Notes: generated from the letters alone by a model not told the origin. 64,000 bases of DNA from Pinus tabuliformis (GCA_031772625.1 CM062813.1:768862720-768926719); one strand, 5' to 3'. Shown: positions 22,392 to 33,895, counted from the stretch's first letter. Made by a program: numbers and translations.

Positions 22392-23160
22392 ATGGATAAC
22401 ATCCTCCACGCTCGCTCCTTAGTTGGTCTTAGATTGAGACATATGGCAACAAATCTAGAGTCCACCGATCAAGGAATTCCTTTTGATGGGAATCCTAATC
22501 CTTTTCCTCTTTTTGGAAATATTGGGGCTCCATATATGGCTACATTGTCCCTTCCAGGATTTACCATTGGCTTGTCAGTACGGTTGTTTCCAACCTCCTT
22601 GATTCAAAATGTCGTGATTGCTCCACAATTGGGTACTCCTCCAACTAGACAAAATCAACCTCCAGTTGATCCTAAAGTTGCCCCTTTGCCTCCTTCCTCG
22701 GTGTTTTCTTCCTCCCCTTCTTCCTCTTTGCCTGGTGAAATTATTGGTACTAGTAACCAGGTGGCTAAGAAGAAGAAGAAGCAAATTCAGCAAAGGGGCA
22801 ACCAAGTAACCCTTGCTTTGAATGCAACATCTGATGAGAAACCATTCGCGAAGCCTTAAAAAGTTTGATATCCATGAAAATTTTGTGTAGGAGACCATCT
22901 TCTTCAAAATTGTTCTGGTATTCCTCAGATCTTAGAAGAATGGTCTTCCCATTCACATCACCCTATGTCATCAACTTCTGAAGATCATATTGGTGACACA
23001 CCATCAACTAGTGGTAATAAAGTTCATGGAAATAAGGGTAAAGTTAAGTTTCCCTGTAGTTGTGTGAAGGGAATCACCCCATTCACCTTTGTCCCTATCT
23101 AGATGAAGCCCAAAAAGTGTTGGATAACCATCCTGCTTCACTGTAGTGACTTCCATCTGG
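22392..23160 (+). pseudogene. Element A Gag-like ORF (broken)
   Basis: ATG at 22392 begins a Gag-like frame related to that of B. It shares TDQGIPFDGNPNPFP, NIGAPYMATLSLPGFTIGLS, a Pro/Ser-rich middle and a Lys-rich stretch, and ends at 22859. Just after it a degenerate zinc knuckle is readable in another frame (FCVGDHLLQNC, about 22880). A second one (about 23050-23100) has lost its Cys-His pattern and holds a stop. The capsid-type domain of normal Gag proteins is not visible, so A may always have depended on Gag from another element. Confidence 0.7.
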
Positions 23161-23180
23161 TTACATGAGACTATCCCTTA
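23038..23180. repeat. Zinc-knuckle segment, original copy of an internal duplication
   Basis: About 143 bp recur at 24507-24652 with roughly 85-90 percent identity. The homologous segment occurs once in element B (about 45810-45930), so the position here, between Gag and protease, is the original one. Confidence 0.8.
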
Positions 23181-24092
23181 ATCCTTCACTAGTTGATAAA
23201 GTGACTGACCTAAATCAACCGTCAGTCAAAAGCACTCTCTCTGAATGTGAATACCATAAGTCTATACTTGACCCACCGCAAGTCGAGGAAATAGTTGACC
23301 CATTTTCACCTTTAGTTAATCGTACCATTCCCATAGAGAGTGAGTATGATACCACTCAGGTTCTTTTTGTTTCTTCAGATTCGAATGAGCTTGGAGGCAA
23401 CCCTCTTATTCCATTAAGATAGGAGGAAAATCCTCCCGTTCTTGTAACTCAATGGGGTGATTCTCTCATTCTTTCAGTACCCCCTCCAAGTGGTTTGGTC
23501 ACTTCCTTTGATTGGAATCGACTGGGAGGATTTCGTCTTCCTTCTTATGTGCCTTTCTAAATCATAATACAGGTTTGTAATATGATTGTATCTAGCACTA
23601 TTATAGATGAAGGTGCATCAGTGAGTATCCTTTCCTCCATTGCTTGGAAAGTGCTCGATTCGCCGCCACTTGTGCCTGTTACCCAGAATCTGTTGACTTT
23701 TAACAGAGGAACCAATCAACTATTAGGGATCCTTCCTCAATTACCTATTAATTTGGGAGGAAATTTTTTTATCTCAATGTGATGGTAGTCCTAGGCCCTT
23801 TAGCTTACAATTTACTTCTTGGCGCGACTATGTTTAGGACATGGGAGCTATTGTTTCAACACTCTTTCGAGTGATTTATTTCCCACATGAAGGCAGAATT
23901 GTCACCGTTGACCAGCTTTCATTTCTCGGTCCAAATATGGATTCCAATCAACCATATTCCCTAAATGGTCCTTTTGTACCAATGGTATCTTCCCCGCCAT
24001 GGGTTAATTATGTGGCAACCTGTTCCATGCCTACATCAACATATGATCAATTCCATGATGTTGTACATTATGTACCTAGGGCATTGGAATGA
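23165..24092 (+). pseudogene. Element A aspartic protease (broken)
   Basis: A linker frame (23165-23422) leads to the protease at 23582-23782, whose active site is IIDEGASVSIL (Asp near 23605). The next segment (GPLAYNLLLG-like, about 23790-23830) is frameshifted. The frame 23841-24092 then matches the end of B's protease frame (GAIVSTLFRVIYFPHEGR, DQLSF, SLNG). The coding capacity of A stops here, and nothing resembling RT follows in the next 2.4 kb. Confidence 0.8.
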
Positions 24093-24172
24093 GATCTGTC
24101 CTTCCATAGCATTGTTCTCCCATCTGATGAGATCCTATTAGAAGTCATGACCTCCTATCATGGGTCGTGAAA

Positions 24173-24350
24173 CAAGGAATATGAGGATAGTTCTTTTACT
24201 GTGTCAACCTCATTAAAAAAAAGAAACAGGTCCCAGAGCATAGTTCATTGTCTTGTGTCAAGCTCGTTAAAAAATAAAACAAGGAATCTAAGCAGAGTTC
24301 CATGACTTGTGTCAAGCTCATTAAAAAATGAAACAAGGTCCCTTGGAGAA
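24173..24350. repeat. Three diverged tandem units with CTCGTTAAAA-type core
   Basis: About 60-bp units, each with TGTGTCAAGCTCGTTAAAAAA or a close variant followed by AAAACAAGG. In the second and third, CTTGT and ACAAG (24252-24283 and 24306-24337) could pair and place the core in a loop. Confidence 0.65.
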
Positions 24351-24506
24351 AAAATCCAATTCGATTCTTTGATTAGATTCTCATAAAATCCCAGTCAAGT
24401 CTTTCACTTGATCTCGTAAATGAACCTTCATTCCATCTAACTCATAGCCGTGAGTAGTCTACTAAGGTGAATGCAATGAAGCTTGGGGGGCATGCACCTA
24501 GTGGTA

Positions 24507-24652
24507 AAAGTTAATGTTTCCTTGTAGTTTATGTGAAGGGAATCACCCCATTCACCTTTGTCCCTATCTGGATGAAACCAAAAAGTGTTGGATAACCGTC
24601 TTGCTTCACCACAGCGACTTCCATGTTGTTACAGGAGACTCTCCCTTTCATC
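24507..24652. repeat. Zinc-knuckle segment, displaced copy
   Basis: Duplicate of 23038-23180 lying 1.47 kb downstream, after the protease and outside any reading frame. It still carries the words for the knuckle and the following ATCACCCCATTCACC. Confidence 0.8.
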
Positions 24653-24675
24653 ATGCTGGGGGCATATAAACCAAT

Positions 24676-24905
24676 ATCAAGCATAGTTCTTCGTTTCAAG
24701 CTTTTGTAAAAATGAAACTGAATTCAAGCATAGTTCTTCGTTTTAAGCTTGTGTAAAAATGAAACTGAATCCAAGCATAGTTCTTTTTTTTAAGCTTGTG
24801 TAAAAATGAAACTGAATCCAAGCATAGTTTTTCGTTTCAAGCTTGTGTAAACATGAAACTAAATCCAAGCATAGTTCCCTATGGTCCAAGCTTGTCTAAA
24901 AATGA
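24676..24905. repeat. Tandem repeat, about 3.5 units
   Basis: Units of about 52-65 bp contain CCAAGCATAGTTCTTCG, then GTTTCAAGCTTGTGTAAAAATGAAAC. In most units GTTTCA and TGAAAC flank an AGCTTGTGTAAAAA loop as a 6-bp hairpin (for example 24694-24719 and 24834-24859). They are tandem repeats of the hairpin type seen elsewhere in A, B and C. Confidence 0.75.
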
Positions 24906-25169
24906 ACCCATTTCCATTTTAACCCTCCTGATTTCCATTCTAACAGCCTCTTTCGTCAAAGGAGCCTTGGTTTTTCTCCTTCCATCATCACTATCTGCTT
25001 GGCCGATCATACGCTTTCACTTGGTTGTTTTACCCTTTTTGAGGAAAATTTGCAATGAGTGGTCTTATTATCACACAAATCAACATGTTTTGAGAAGTTC
25101 CATCATCACCAGAACCATTTGCTATCCTAGACACCACTCGTTCCTCAAAGTGGAGTCCTCTTTAAGCTC

Positions 25170-25553
25170 TTTTCAGACTCTCAAAATATGAAAATATTTT
25201 CAAGCGCTTGTCCTTTTCAGCTCGTTAACAGATTGGAAATGACATCTACTCGGTATAATTTTAACCCTTTTCTGGACTGAGATAGATTATTTATGAAAAA
25301 GGAATACGTTGACCGAACATGGTCAATAGGTTCTCTCACTTATTGTTTTACACTTTTTCGGGCTTGAGACACAAATCTACGAAAAATAACTTGTGGAGTT
25401 TTCTTTTCGTCCCTTTTCAAACTCTCTAAACATGAAAAGGATTGAGTTATGTTTGTTGTTAAACTCGTTAAAACATCAAATAGTGACAAACGTGTCCATC
25501 ATGACAAGATCGAGTTTCACCTTTGCTAGACTCGTTAAAACATCACATAGCGA
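25170..25553 (+). ncRNA. Hairpin array in element A 3' block
   Basis: Six small hairpins lie in a row: 25170-25194 (TTTTCA/TGAAAA), 25266-25302 (CCTTTTC/GAAAAAGG with a bulge), 25354-25386 (TTTTTCG/CGAAAAA), 25412-25440 (CCTTTTCA/TGAAAAGG), 25451-25491 (GTTTGTTGTTA/TAGTGACAAAC with three G-T pairs) and 25523-25553 (TTGCTA/TAGCGA). Loops are of two kinds: AACTCGTTAAAA-like, or GGCTTGAG-n-ACAAATCTA-like. The order matches arrays in B and C. The type ncRNA means a structured RNA region of the element transcript. No separate transcript is implied. Confidence 0.6.
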
Positions 25554-26505
25554 TGGATTCACCCAAAGAATGGAATTATACAACAAGCATATGTTATCCT
25601 CCTCAATCTTGATAAAAATAAAGAGGTATTGGTCAGCAATCACTAGGGAAAATGGAAAACGGACTAAACCACTTTTGGTAGCAGGTCACTCTTGAACATG
25701 ACACTTTCACTTCATCACCGTGACTATTTGGGTTGGGTTATCAGCTTGATGGTTATCATACCATTGGTCTATCATACCATCCATCACTTTGTTTTGGGTC
25801 AATGCTACCAATTCATTTCAATGTCGCCGAGATGTTCAAGAGAATTCATTCAGTCAAAATTGATCCTTTTCAATACCATAAACCTTCATTTTCATGACCA
25901 CCATTCCTGAACCTTGTGTCGTAAAATTTCGTCGGCAAAATCATTATTCTCGTTTCGTGTCATTGATGTGGGATACATCAAGGCCCTCCTACGACAAGTT
26001 GCTTCTTGTCGACATCAGCTCATTATCCAAGAAGTTGACTTAGAAACACCCTTCCAGTACCTTGAGGCTTGCATACATCAATGGAAGGTTTCTCGCTTCC
26101 AGCAATAGGTTGACATCAATGGCCTTTGACCGAAAGATTTTGTATGGTGTTCAAAATCAAATCATCCATTCACACCATGCAACATGTATTGTAGTACCTT
26201 GAGGATCATTATCATTATCGGTGATTTCTCTCACGTTTGTTAATGGCTCACATCATTGGTTGGTAATTGGATAGTTCCTTCCCATGTTCGACTTCAGATC
26301 ACATATTCACATGGTTAGACTCGTACTTGAGTAAACGATTGAACGAGATAGAAGATCCCGGATCTAGTTCCATCCATCCGAGCTGCGATTTCAGGAAATG
26401 TACCAAATCATCCGTACAATGGCTTTACATTGATGGTCATTCTGATCATGGGTATATATATGTAGATGATTGTCTATGTTCTTGTAATTAAAGTTTATAT
26501 GTTGA
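25554..26505 (+). other. Conserved 3' noncoding region of element A
   Basis: Homologous to 48230-49220 in B and partly to 41280-42240 in C, sharing for example GGATCTAGTTCCATCCATCC near 26360 and CATATGTTATCCTCCTCAA near 25588. There is no protein-like frame. It leads to the polypurine tract, from which it is now separated by element B. Confidence 0.75.
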
Positions 26506-26510
26506 GCATG
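26506..26510. repeat. Target duplication of element B, left copy
   Basis: GCATG here and ACATG at 50423-50427, with one base differing. CATG is common to both. Confidence 0.6.
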
Positions 26511-27556
26511 TGTTATAGACATTTTTGTGCCTTACAGCATTAAGCATGAAATGTCCATAATCTAAGGGATCCAAAGTCCCTAAACATGGTGTTCCTACCC
26601 CTAGAGGAACAAGGCTAACAAACAGCAATTCACAGAAGTTCTCCACCAGAAACTGCTCAAAAACAAGTCAATTTAGGATCATTTCAGTGGCTCCACTAGC
26701 TGTTTGCGCTGAATGTCAAAGCCAACACTGGCTACCTGCGCTGAATGTCAAAGGCAACACTGGCTACCTGCACTGAGCGAGAGTGGACATGTGGCAAGTT
26801 CATTTCTCAAGGTGTCAAAACCCAGGAAGCTTCCAAAATGACACTTGCCTCAGGGAATTCGACTGGTGATGAGTAAGAGGTTCCAAATCTCCAAGTGGAA
26901 GAAAGAACTTCCAAGTGGAATCAAGAACTGACAGAGGGAGAGGACACTAGTCAGATCTCAAGCTGACCCGTCCTCTCTCCAAACATCTATATATGGATCT
27001 CTCCTCCATGAGATCTAGAGGCTGGAATTTTGTTATTGCAAAGAATTGTTGTTGGATTGAGATTGGAATCATTGGGTGCTTAATGCTTTGAAGGGGGTGA
27101 AGATAGGAATTCCATATGCTGGGAAGGAGATGCTGGATTGGAGCCCTCTGGGTTGTATCTCTTCCTGAACCTTGTTATTCATCAATAAATCTATCTTGGT
27201 TTCTCCTATATACTGATGTATTTTTGATGTATGATTGCATTAGTATGTTTAGTTTATTTCTAATCCTGAACTAGTTATGAATATGAATCCATGTCTTGTG
27301 TAGTGTTCTCTTCTTGTGATCTTGCAGAAACCTCTTGAAGCTGGGCGAGCGAGAAGGCAAGTAGCTGGGAACTCTCCAAGAGAAGAGAAGCCGGATCGAG
27401 GGACAAACGGAAGACACCGGTTAGTCCATCCATCTCTCTCTTCATTCTTAATTCATAAAGGAAGAATACTAGAATAGCTGTCTTTGTTTGTTGCTAAGGC
27501 ACTGTCACACCTTAGGTGGATAGGATCGTCCTCCATAGGCATTTTTCCCCACAACA
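26511..27556 (+). repeat. Element B 5' LTR
   Basis: Starts TGTTATAGACATTTTTGTGCC and ends CCCCACAACA, matching 49374-50422. It includes a TATATA word near 26990 (ATCTATATATGG) and AATAAAT near 27184. Confidence 0.93.
26699..26780. repeat. 33-bp direct repeats in LTR B
   Basis: The unit CTACCTGCGCTGAATGTCAA plus about 13 bases occurs two and a half times here, and again in the 3' LTR (about 49563-49640). A further single copy stands in the B leader near 27940, just before the insertion point of element C. Confidence 0.75.
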
Positions 27557-27559
27557 AAT

Positions 27560-27577
27560 TGGCGACTCCGCTGGGGA
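27560..27577 (+). other. Primer binding site of element B
   Basis: TGGCGACTCCGCTGGGGA after LTR-AAT, identical to the site of C at 28984. It resembles the Tat-lineage primer site. Confidence 0.88.
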
Positions 27578-27964
27578 GATCTGTTTAGTCATTTTATTTG
27601 TGTTTCCATCATTGTTTGTTTCATAGACTCGACAGCAACAATCGAACTGCATCTGCTATTCCCGGATGCAAAGTAGATAGTTGCTGCTTTGATCCAACCA
27701 CTGGACTTGTCTATGATCTGAACAATGGACTCACAAATGACTTGATGATCCTTTGTGATAGATCTTAGTACTCCCTCAAAGCATCCCTTTGATTGCACCT
27801 TGCTTGTTGCTTTTATTTGGCCTGAAGCAGTAGATTAAATAGCAATCTGTGACCCAGAACCAGTGAGAAACGAGAGTTTCTCCTTCAGCGCAGACCCAGT
27901 GAAGGGATTCTGCATTTCAATGCAGGTACCATGAACGCTACCTGCGCTGAATGTCAAAACCCCT
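27578..27964 (+). other. Leader of element B, part before element C
   Basis: No protein-like frame. It continues at 43917 after element C. The last five bases are the target duplication CCCCT. Confidence 0.8.
27960..27964. repeat. Target duplication of element C, left copy
   Basis: CCCCT, identical to 43912-43916, confirming the insertion of C into the leader of B. Confidence 0.92.
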
Positions 27965-28980
27965 TGTTACACTAAAAAATGTCACCATGACTATTTACAG
28001 TTAGTATGGCTCTATCAACAGTCATGCTACCCTCTTAGGCAAGTCTTATACCTCTGCTCTCCATGTCAAACTCCAAAAAGAGAGAAAGTCTTTATAAATG
28101 TATTTATCTCTGGGTACGCAGGTTCTCTCAACCTTACCTGTGGGTACGCACCCAATGTTCACAAAAGCTCTGTCTTTGGACGCTCTGTATGCAAAGGGGC
28201 AGGTGCATCCCCCTGTAAAGGTCAAAATGCGCAAGTTTCATCCAGAAGGTTGTTCGACGTGTATTGAGCTCCTCCAGATGGTTCATGCACTCCTACCAAA
28301 GAGGAACTTATCCCATCAATGAGGGAGCTATCCCATCCAAAGAGGGGATTATCCCATTGATGGTGGACCTGATTAACTTCCTCTTGAACACTATAAATAC
28401 AGGAATTGGGCCAGAAGGAGGGGAGGTTGGAAGCTATACATTTCTAAGGGTAAATGATGCAGGAATTAGGACTCCCATTTAGAAGCTTGTGAGGAGAGAT
28501 TGCCATCTTTGCTTGTTCTATTTGGAAGTGGGTGATCTTTGTCAAAGTAAAGGAGAACTCTTCATGGACCCTGGGAGGGACTTGCACAACACCAAGGCTT
28601 AGGTTGTATTTGTTCCTTTTGTTACCTATTAATCCAAATGAGTCAATTCTTCTCAATAACTTGTTATTTATGAGTTATTTCATGTACTCCTTGGTCTATG
28701 TGTTAAATATGTTTTATTCTATGAGATTTTCAAGTGCTATTTAATCGTTTGATTGTTTGTGGATGCAGGTTTCAAAGTGAAGGAGGAGCTCATCCGGATC
28801 AGCGGAGCTGGACTGCTACAATAGCGCTGGACTACAGGTAGGATCTAAACACTTGATTTCCCATATAGTAGATGCATGTTTAGAGAAGGATTGATCTTGT
28901 TTGTCTTGTTTGTCACTAGAGAGTCTTAGGCTCCTAGGGAGGTTGGTTGTGTCGGCACAATCGACTCTTTTCGCCTAACA
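27965..28980 (+). repeat. Element C 5' LTR
   Basis: Starts TGTTACACTAAAAAATGTC and ends TTCGCCTAACA. It matches the 3' LTR apart from a roughly 30-bp extra stretch here (repeated TGGGTACGCA near 28108 and 28139), a 43-bp insertion in the 3' LTR (about 42644) and the Penelope-like insertion. Confidence 0.95.
28392..28399 (+). promoter_or_regulatory. TATA box of LTR C
   Basis: TATAAATA, conserved at 42828-42835 in the 3' LTR. It is the probable start region of the genomic RNA. Confidence 0.65.
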
Positions 28981-28983
28981 AAT

Positions 28984-29001
28984 TGGCGACTCCGCTGGGG
29001 A
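28984..29001 (+). other. Primer binding site of element C
   Basis: TGGCGACTCCGCTGGGGA, three bases after the LTR, identical to element B. Confidence 0.9.
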
Positions 29002-29170
29002 CTCCATTGATGTGAAAGTCTTTTCCTTTGTATGAACTTTTCTCTGAGAAAATTGGTTTATTTTTCTGGTTTTTGGCTCTGTGACTTTGTTTTTGGGTGG
29101 GCTAGCTTAGGGTTAGTTTCATTTTGGTTTTTCTTGAATTTTCCAGTAGGAAGCACCCTCTGAGTATTGC

Positions 29171-29194
29171 ACAGTGCGTCCCTGGACGCACTGT
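29171..29194. repeat. 24-bp interrupted palindrome in C leader
   Basis: ACAGTGCGTCC and GGACGCACTGT are perfect 11-base arms around CT. It lies 170 bases after the primer binding site, where retroelements often carry packaging or dimerisation structures. That function is only an inference. Confidence 0.85.
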
Positions 29195-31002
29195 CGCTGT
29201 GTACACAGAGCGGGCCCGCACCTGGTTTAACTGGTTGCCCGCGTCCCCTGCTAAAATTTAAGAAAATTCCATTTTTTGCATTTTTTCTCTTAGATTTTAC
29301 TTTTTCTTAGTTTTTACTGCCTAGATCCATTAGTCTCTTGTCAAAGATCTTCACCTGAACTTGTTTTGATAGCATTGAGTGTTTTAGTGGATTTCATAGA
29401 AGTTTAAGCCCTAGGGTTTGATTTTTGAGTAGGTCTTGTAGTGACTTTGGCGGTAGAAGTTGTCAAGCCTTAGATCTCTCTGGTTTTGTCAGCATTCTTA
29501 GAAGTCAGACCTGTCATAAAGTCTACTTGTGAGAGAAACTTACCTTTGATTGGTCTCTTGGGCAAATTTCGAAGTGCTTGTTGATTAAGTCTTGAATTCC
29601 ATTTTACAAAAAGAACAAAAAGATTTGAGTTTTGTTTTGACTAGTCTTTTGATTCTGCATTAGCTGGTCCTTGATTTGATTTTGGTCAAGTAAAACATCT
29701 TAGAATCATCTTTGTAGGCTTTTGCCTCGTTAGGTTTTCTTAGAGTAATTTCCTTTTTGATTTGCTTGTGAGTCAAGTTTTCATAGATTTTATAGTTTTT
29801 GAGATTGATTTTCGTTAAGATAGATTTATATGCTTTATTAAAAAAGAGAAAATACAAAAACATCTCCTTTGAAAAGTTTTGTTTCAAGTAGCTTTGAAGA
29901 CTTTGAAAGAAAAAGAGTTTTTCGTGCACGTAAGGAGTGGTCATGTTTGTATGCTTGAAAAGAAAAAGAGAATTGTTTCTTTGATTGTCTTTACTAAGAA
30001 AGTTGTTTTCTATAAAATTTGCATCTCTCAACTCTCTTAGTTAAGAATTTCATTGAAAAGAGAAAAATAGCGTAAATCATCTTAGGTGCATCTTTGTAGT
30101 GGTTTGAGTCGAGTCTACACACCATTGGTTTCACTTCCGCTACCTTTTGTCTTTAAGGAAAACCATAAAATTAACGCTTAAAGTAAAATCAACGTAGTAA
30201 CTTTTATTTACTAGGGCTCTGAAACACCAATTTAGATCAGGCTAGTGTCTTGGAGTAGGTGAGTAATTAACTCTCCAAGACAACAAAACCAAACAAGTAG
30301 CTTATCTTGTGATAGGATAAATCCAATTGTCTCATTTGTACTCTGGGAAAGCTCCTCTTAAAGGAGAAGCACGAGCTCATGTCCGAACCAGTGAGGGGAT
30401 CAATCCCCCCTCGTTGGGAACGACGCCAGACATGCACGTATTACAAACGGTAAACCTCGGATTAACCATTGTCGAGGAGCCAGGGGTCACTTGTCGGTAA
30501 ACCTTGGATTATTGTCAAGGAACCAGCAAGGGGATTGAGCTTGATACTCTGCCCTTGTGTGCTGTCGGAGTTTAGACTGTTCCCCCAGGTGCATTTGTTG
30601 CGGTTGGTAACCTTAGTGACCATTATCTTTAGGATTCTACCAAGGTGACGGTGGAGGGAATATCCCACTGTACCTGGAGCAGATGTCGGCTAGACTCACT
30701 TGGATTTTCCGGGGGGTTCACTTCACTCGAGACGGTTAAAGTGGAGGAACTTGTGCCGGTCTATTCATTAAGCAGGTTGCTGGGGTAACTGTTCCACCCG
30801 CCACTTCTGTACTGAATCCGGCGATGTTGGGCTTCATCACCAACTAGCGTTTTCGGTCTGGAAGGCTACTGTTTGTGCTTGGTTTGATGCCCTAGATTCT
30901 TTAGGCGTGTGATTCAAATTTGTTTGGTTCTTTAGAGACTTTAGGTGGTTTGATTTGAAATTTTACTTTGTTTTCGTGTGTAGTAGTTAAAAGTTATTAG
31001 CT
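29195..31002 (+). other. Untranslated leader of element C
   Basis: About 1.8 kb without a protein-like frame. The first part is T-rich. The part 30310-30850 is richer in G and C and contains two related segments with GTAAACCTYGGATTA (30449 and 30501). Weak similarity to the leaders of A and B is seen in word use only. Confidence 0.6.
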
Positions 31003-31209
31003 GTGGCGGAATTACCGAGACAGTCCCGTAGGCTTCGGGGCCAGTCTCCTGAAGTTGTTTCTGTGGCCGAATTGTTGAGAAGATCCCGTAGACTTAGGGG
31101 ATCACCTCCTCGAGACGACCCCGGTAATCTAGAAGGTTTAAAGGTCCTTGTAACCCCTCCTAGTGGCAGTAGAGTAGGTTCACCTGAGAAGGAGAATCTT
31201 CCTTGGTAG
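31003..31209 (+). pseudogene. Start of element C Gag with Arg-rich repeat
   Basis: A frame without an ATG encodes two copies of a VAELPRQSRRLRG-like unit (VSVAELLRRSRRLRG in the second) and ends at TAG 31207. The next Gag frame begins in another register at the same place, so a one-base change around 31190-31205 has probably split the N-terminus. The true start codon cannot be fixed. Confidence 0.5.
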
Positions 31210-33853
31210 TCCATTCAGATTACCAAGGCTTAGAGACAGGTTATAATCCCGAAGCTGTTACAGTTTCCGAACTTGTTGGTAGTTTTTCGTCTGCTAGTGA
31301 TACAGGCGAAGAACTTGAAATATCTGAACCTGTTACTCCGACTTCTAGTGTTCCAGATTCAACTAGAGTAGAACGAGTTATCACCGAAAATCTTCCTACT
31401 GGTTTGATTGCTATTGAAGAACTTGCTCTAGAGGAAGAAATAGGCGTCTCTAACCTTGAAGATCAACTTACCATTGATCTAAGGGAGCTTGAATCTATAT
31501 TTTACAGTCCTCCTAGAAGTACTACTTGGTACCTTTCGTTAACCAATTTGTTAGACAACTCAGGGGTAGGTTTTTCTACACCTCGTACTCCATTTCCACC
31601 TGGAGGTATTTATACTCCTGTAAATATGTCTGGTCAGTCGTCCGTGTTTACTCAAAGTCCTGAATCTTTTTTACATGGCGGTCCTTCTGTTCCCACTCGG
31701 TATCAATCACTTTCTGGTACCTTTGCGGGGGCATCTCCTCAACCCATTGATCATGGGTTATTAGCTGGAAATAGTGGTAATATACCATTGGGTGTAGGTG
31801 ACATTTACATGATGTCAGGTTCAGTTCCCGTTTCCCAACCTCAAGGTGGCCAATTACCGCCTGGGGGGCAGCCGCAGTTAATGCCTGGGGGGCAACCTCA
31901 AGGTACACCATTCGTGTCTGGGGGGCAACCTCAAGGTCAGTATGTACCCATGGTGCAATACATGCCTCAAGGTCAACCCCAGCCTCAATATGTACCCGAG
32001 GGTCAACCTCAGTATCAATATCAACCTCAAGGATGGCAACCTCAAGGATGGCAACCCCAAGGGTATCAACCCCAAGGGTACCAACCTCAAGGCTATCAAC
32101 CTCAAGGTCAAGGTCAACCCCAGTATTCGTATTTTCCTCAAGGTTATAAACCTCAAGGTCAATACCCAGGTCAAAGTTATCAACCACCTCAAGGTCAGTC
32201 ATATGTTCCGGGTATGGGAACTGCACCTTACAATTATCAATCCTATCCTCAATCCGGTTATGGATCTCAGTATCCTCAACCTGTTACGGGTCAATACCCC
32301 GGAATGTTAGTGTGGGATCCATCACAAGGTCAACAGGTGTTGCAGCCAAGTTTACAGTTGGCACCTCAAACTGGACAACCCGTAGTTTCTGGTCCACCCC
32401 AGCAACCGCAGCCTGTCCAGTCAAATGTTCAAACTTCTGTAACTTCGGTAGTTACTCAGCCGCCAATCGCACCTAGTACTCCATCTCAAACGGTTGTTGC
32501 AACTACCGCCACATCTACCATACTTACTTCTGGAGTATCGACAGCTCCGGTTTCTACTATCTCTGCAACCACTCCTCAGACATCTTTACTGTTGTCCGGA
32601 TCTACGATTCAAACCACGGTCCAGATGCCTACAGGTCAGCCTGGTATAAGTACGGTTGTCACTACTCAACCTCAATTTGTTCAACCACCGTACTAGGGAC
32701 AGTACCAACCTGGGCAAGCTGTCCAACAGCCAGTTTACCAGTATCAACCGTATCCTGGGTACACTTATCAACAACCTCAACAACCCCAGTACGGTCCGGT
32801 TAATCCTGGTTTTCCAGGAGGATATAATATCCCAAATGCGACTCCTGTTCCTAGTTATCCTAGATATCCTCCTCCTGGGACTGGTCTTGTGACCCAGAGT
32901 TTTAGAGATCCTAACCGGCAGTTACCGTTTATCGCAACTTTGGATTTACCAGACTTGACGCGCCTAACGAACGATCCAATTCAATATCTTCCGTTCTGGC
33001 CGCCAATGCCAAATAAGTTTCCCAGTGATATACCCAAGTTCGAAGGAAAGTCTGGAGAGGATCCGTCCAATCATGTGATGACTTACCACCTCTGGTGTGC
33101 TTCAAATTCTATCTCGGATGATTCGATCCGCTTACGTCTTTTCCAGCGTACACTCATTGGTCTCACGGCCAAGTGGTACATTGAGTTACCACGGGCCTCT
33201 TTTTACAATTTTAGCTAGTTAGCTACCTCGTTCTTAACTCACTTTCAGTTGCCGGTCAGATACGATAACGGCACAGAGTTATTAACTTAACTAAAACAAT
33301 CGACGTCCACGTATATTTCTGATCACATTCATGAGTGGAGACGTCGAAGAAGGCTAGTGAAAGTTTTTATCCCGGACCAAATCTTAGCTGAATGGTTTGT
33401 TAAATCATTATTACCGAAGATTACTGAAGATGTAGCTAAGGCCAGAGTAGTTACTGAGGAGCAAGTCATTGCTCAGGCGCAGTACCTTGACTTGGTTTAC
33501 ACTCAGTCGAGTACGTTACACGAGAAGATTCCAGATCTTCCAAAGTCGAATCAAATCGCTGCTGCTCCTTCGGGATCTCATGCCGCTGATGGTATGATTG
33601 GTATCGTGAATACAAAGAGCAAGAAGAAGTCTTCCAAGGCTTCAACTAGTCCTATTATCACTTTGCCTGATTCCCCGACAGGAGAGTCTTCTCCTGAAAT
33701 TACCGCCGATATTCACGCTGTAGAGTCATCTATGGCCAAATCAAAAAACGGTGGAAAGAAGAAAGGAAAGAAGAAGGCTAAAGCAGACAAGGCTCCGAAG
33801 GAGAAAACGGAAAAGTCGGAAACCATTGACGAAAAGCGCAAACCTCGATATCC
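31203..33853 (+). pseudogene. Element C Gag with PQG(Y/W)Q repeats
   Basis: One frame runs through three stops: TAG 32694-32696, TAG 33216-33218 and TAA 33288-33290. About 120 acidic residues come first, then a long Gln/Pro/Gly/Tyr-rich region with repeated YQPQG, WQPQG and GGQPQG units (31830-32330), and a Thr/Ser/Val-rich stretch (32340-32690). A second Tyr/Pro/Gln-rich stretch follows, and then the capsid-type Retrotrans_gag domain (LPFWPPMPNKFPSDIPKFEG, LRLFQRTLIGLTAKWY, 32990-33470). A Lys-rich basic linker precedes the zinc knuckle. Gag would form the particle that holds the element RNA. The repeats resemble low-complexity domains of RNA-binding proteins. Confidence 0.85.
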
Positions 33854-33895
33854 TTGTCTTATTTGTGAAGAGGATCATTTTACAAGAGATTGCCC
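33854..33895 (+). pseudogene. Zinc knuckle of element C Gag
   Basis: CLICEEDHFTRDCP fits the C-x2-C-x4-H-x4-C nucleocapsid knuckle. Nearly the same motif occurs in element B (CVICKGDHFQRDCP), which ties the Gag-only elements to C. Confidence 0.9.

Noticed and set aside
24676..24905. CRISPR-like look of regularly spaced repeats
   Set aside because: Units are contiguous tandem repeats without unique spacers, and the setting is a plant retroelement.
31648..32226. 192-codon open frame on the minus strand
   Set aside because: It is the mirror of the repetitive PQG-coding region of Gag, where repeated codons keep the antisense frame open. Its Leu/Glu/Val repeats have no independent support.
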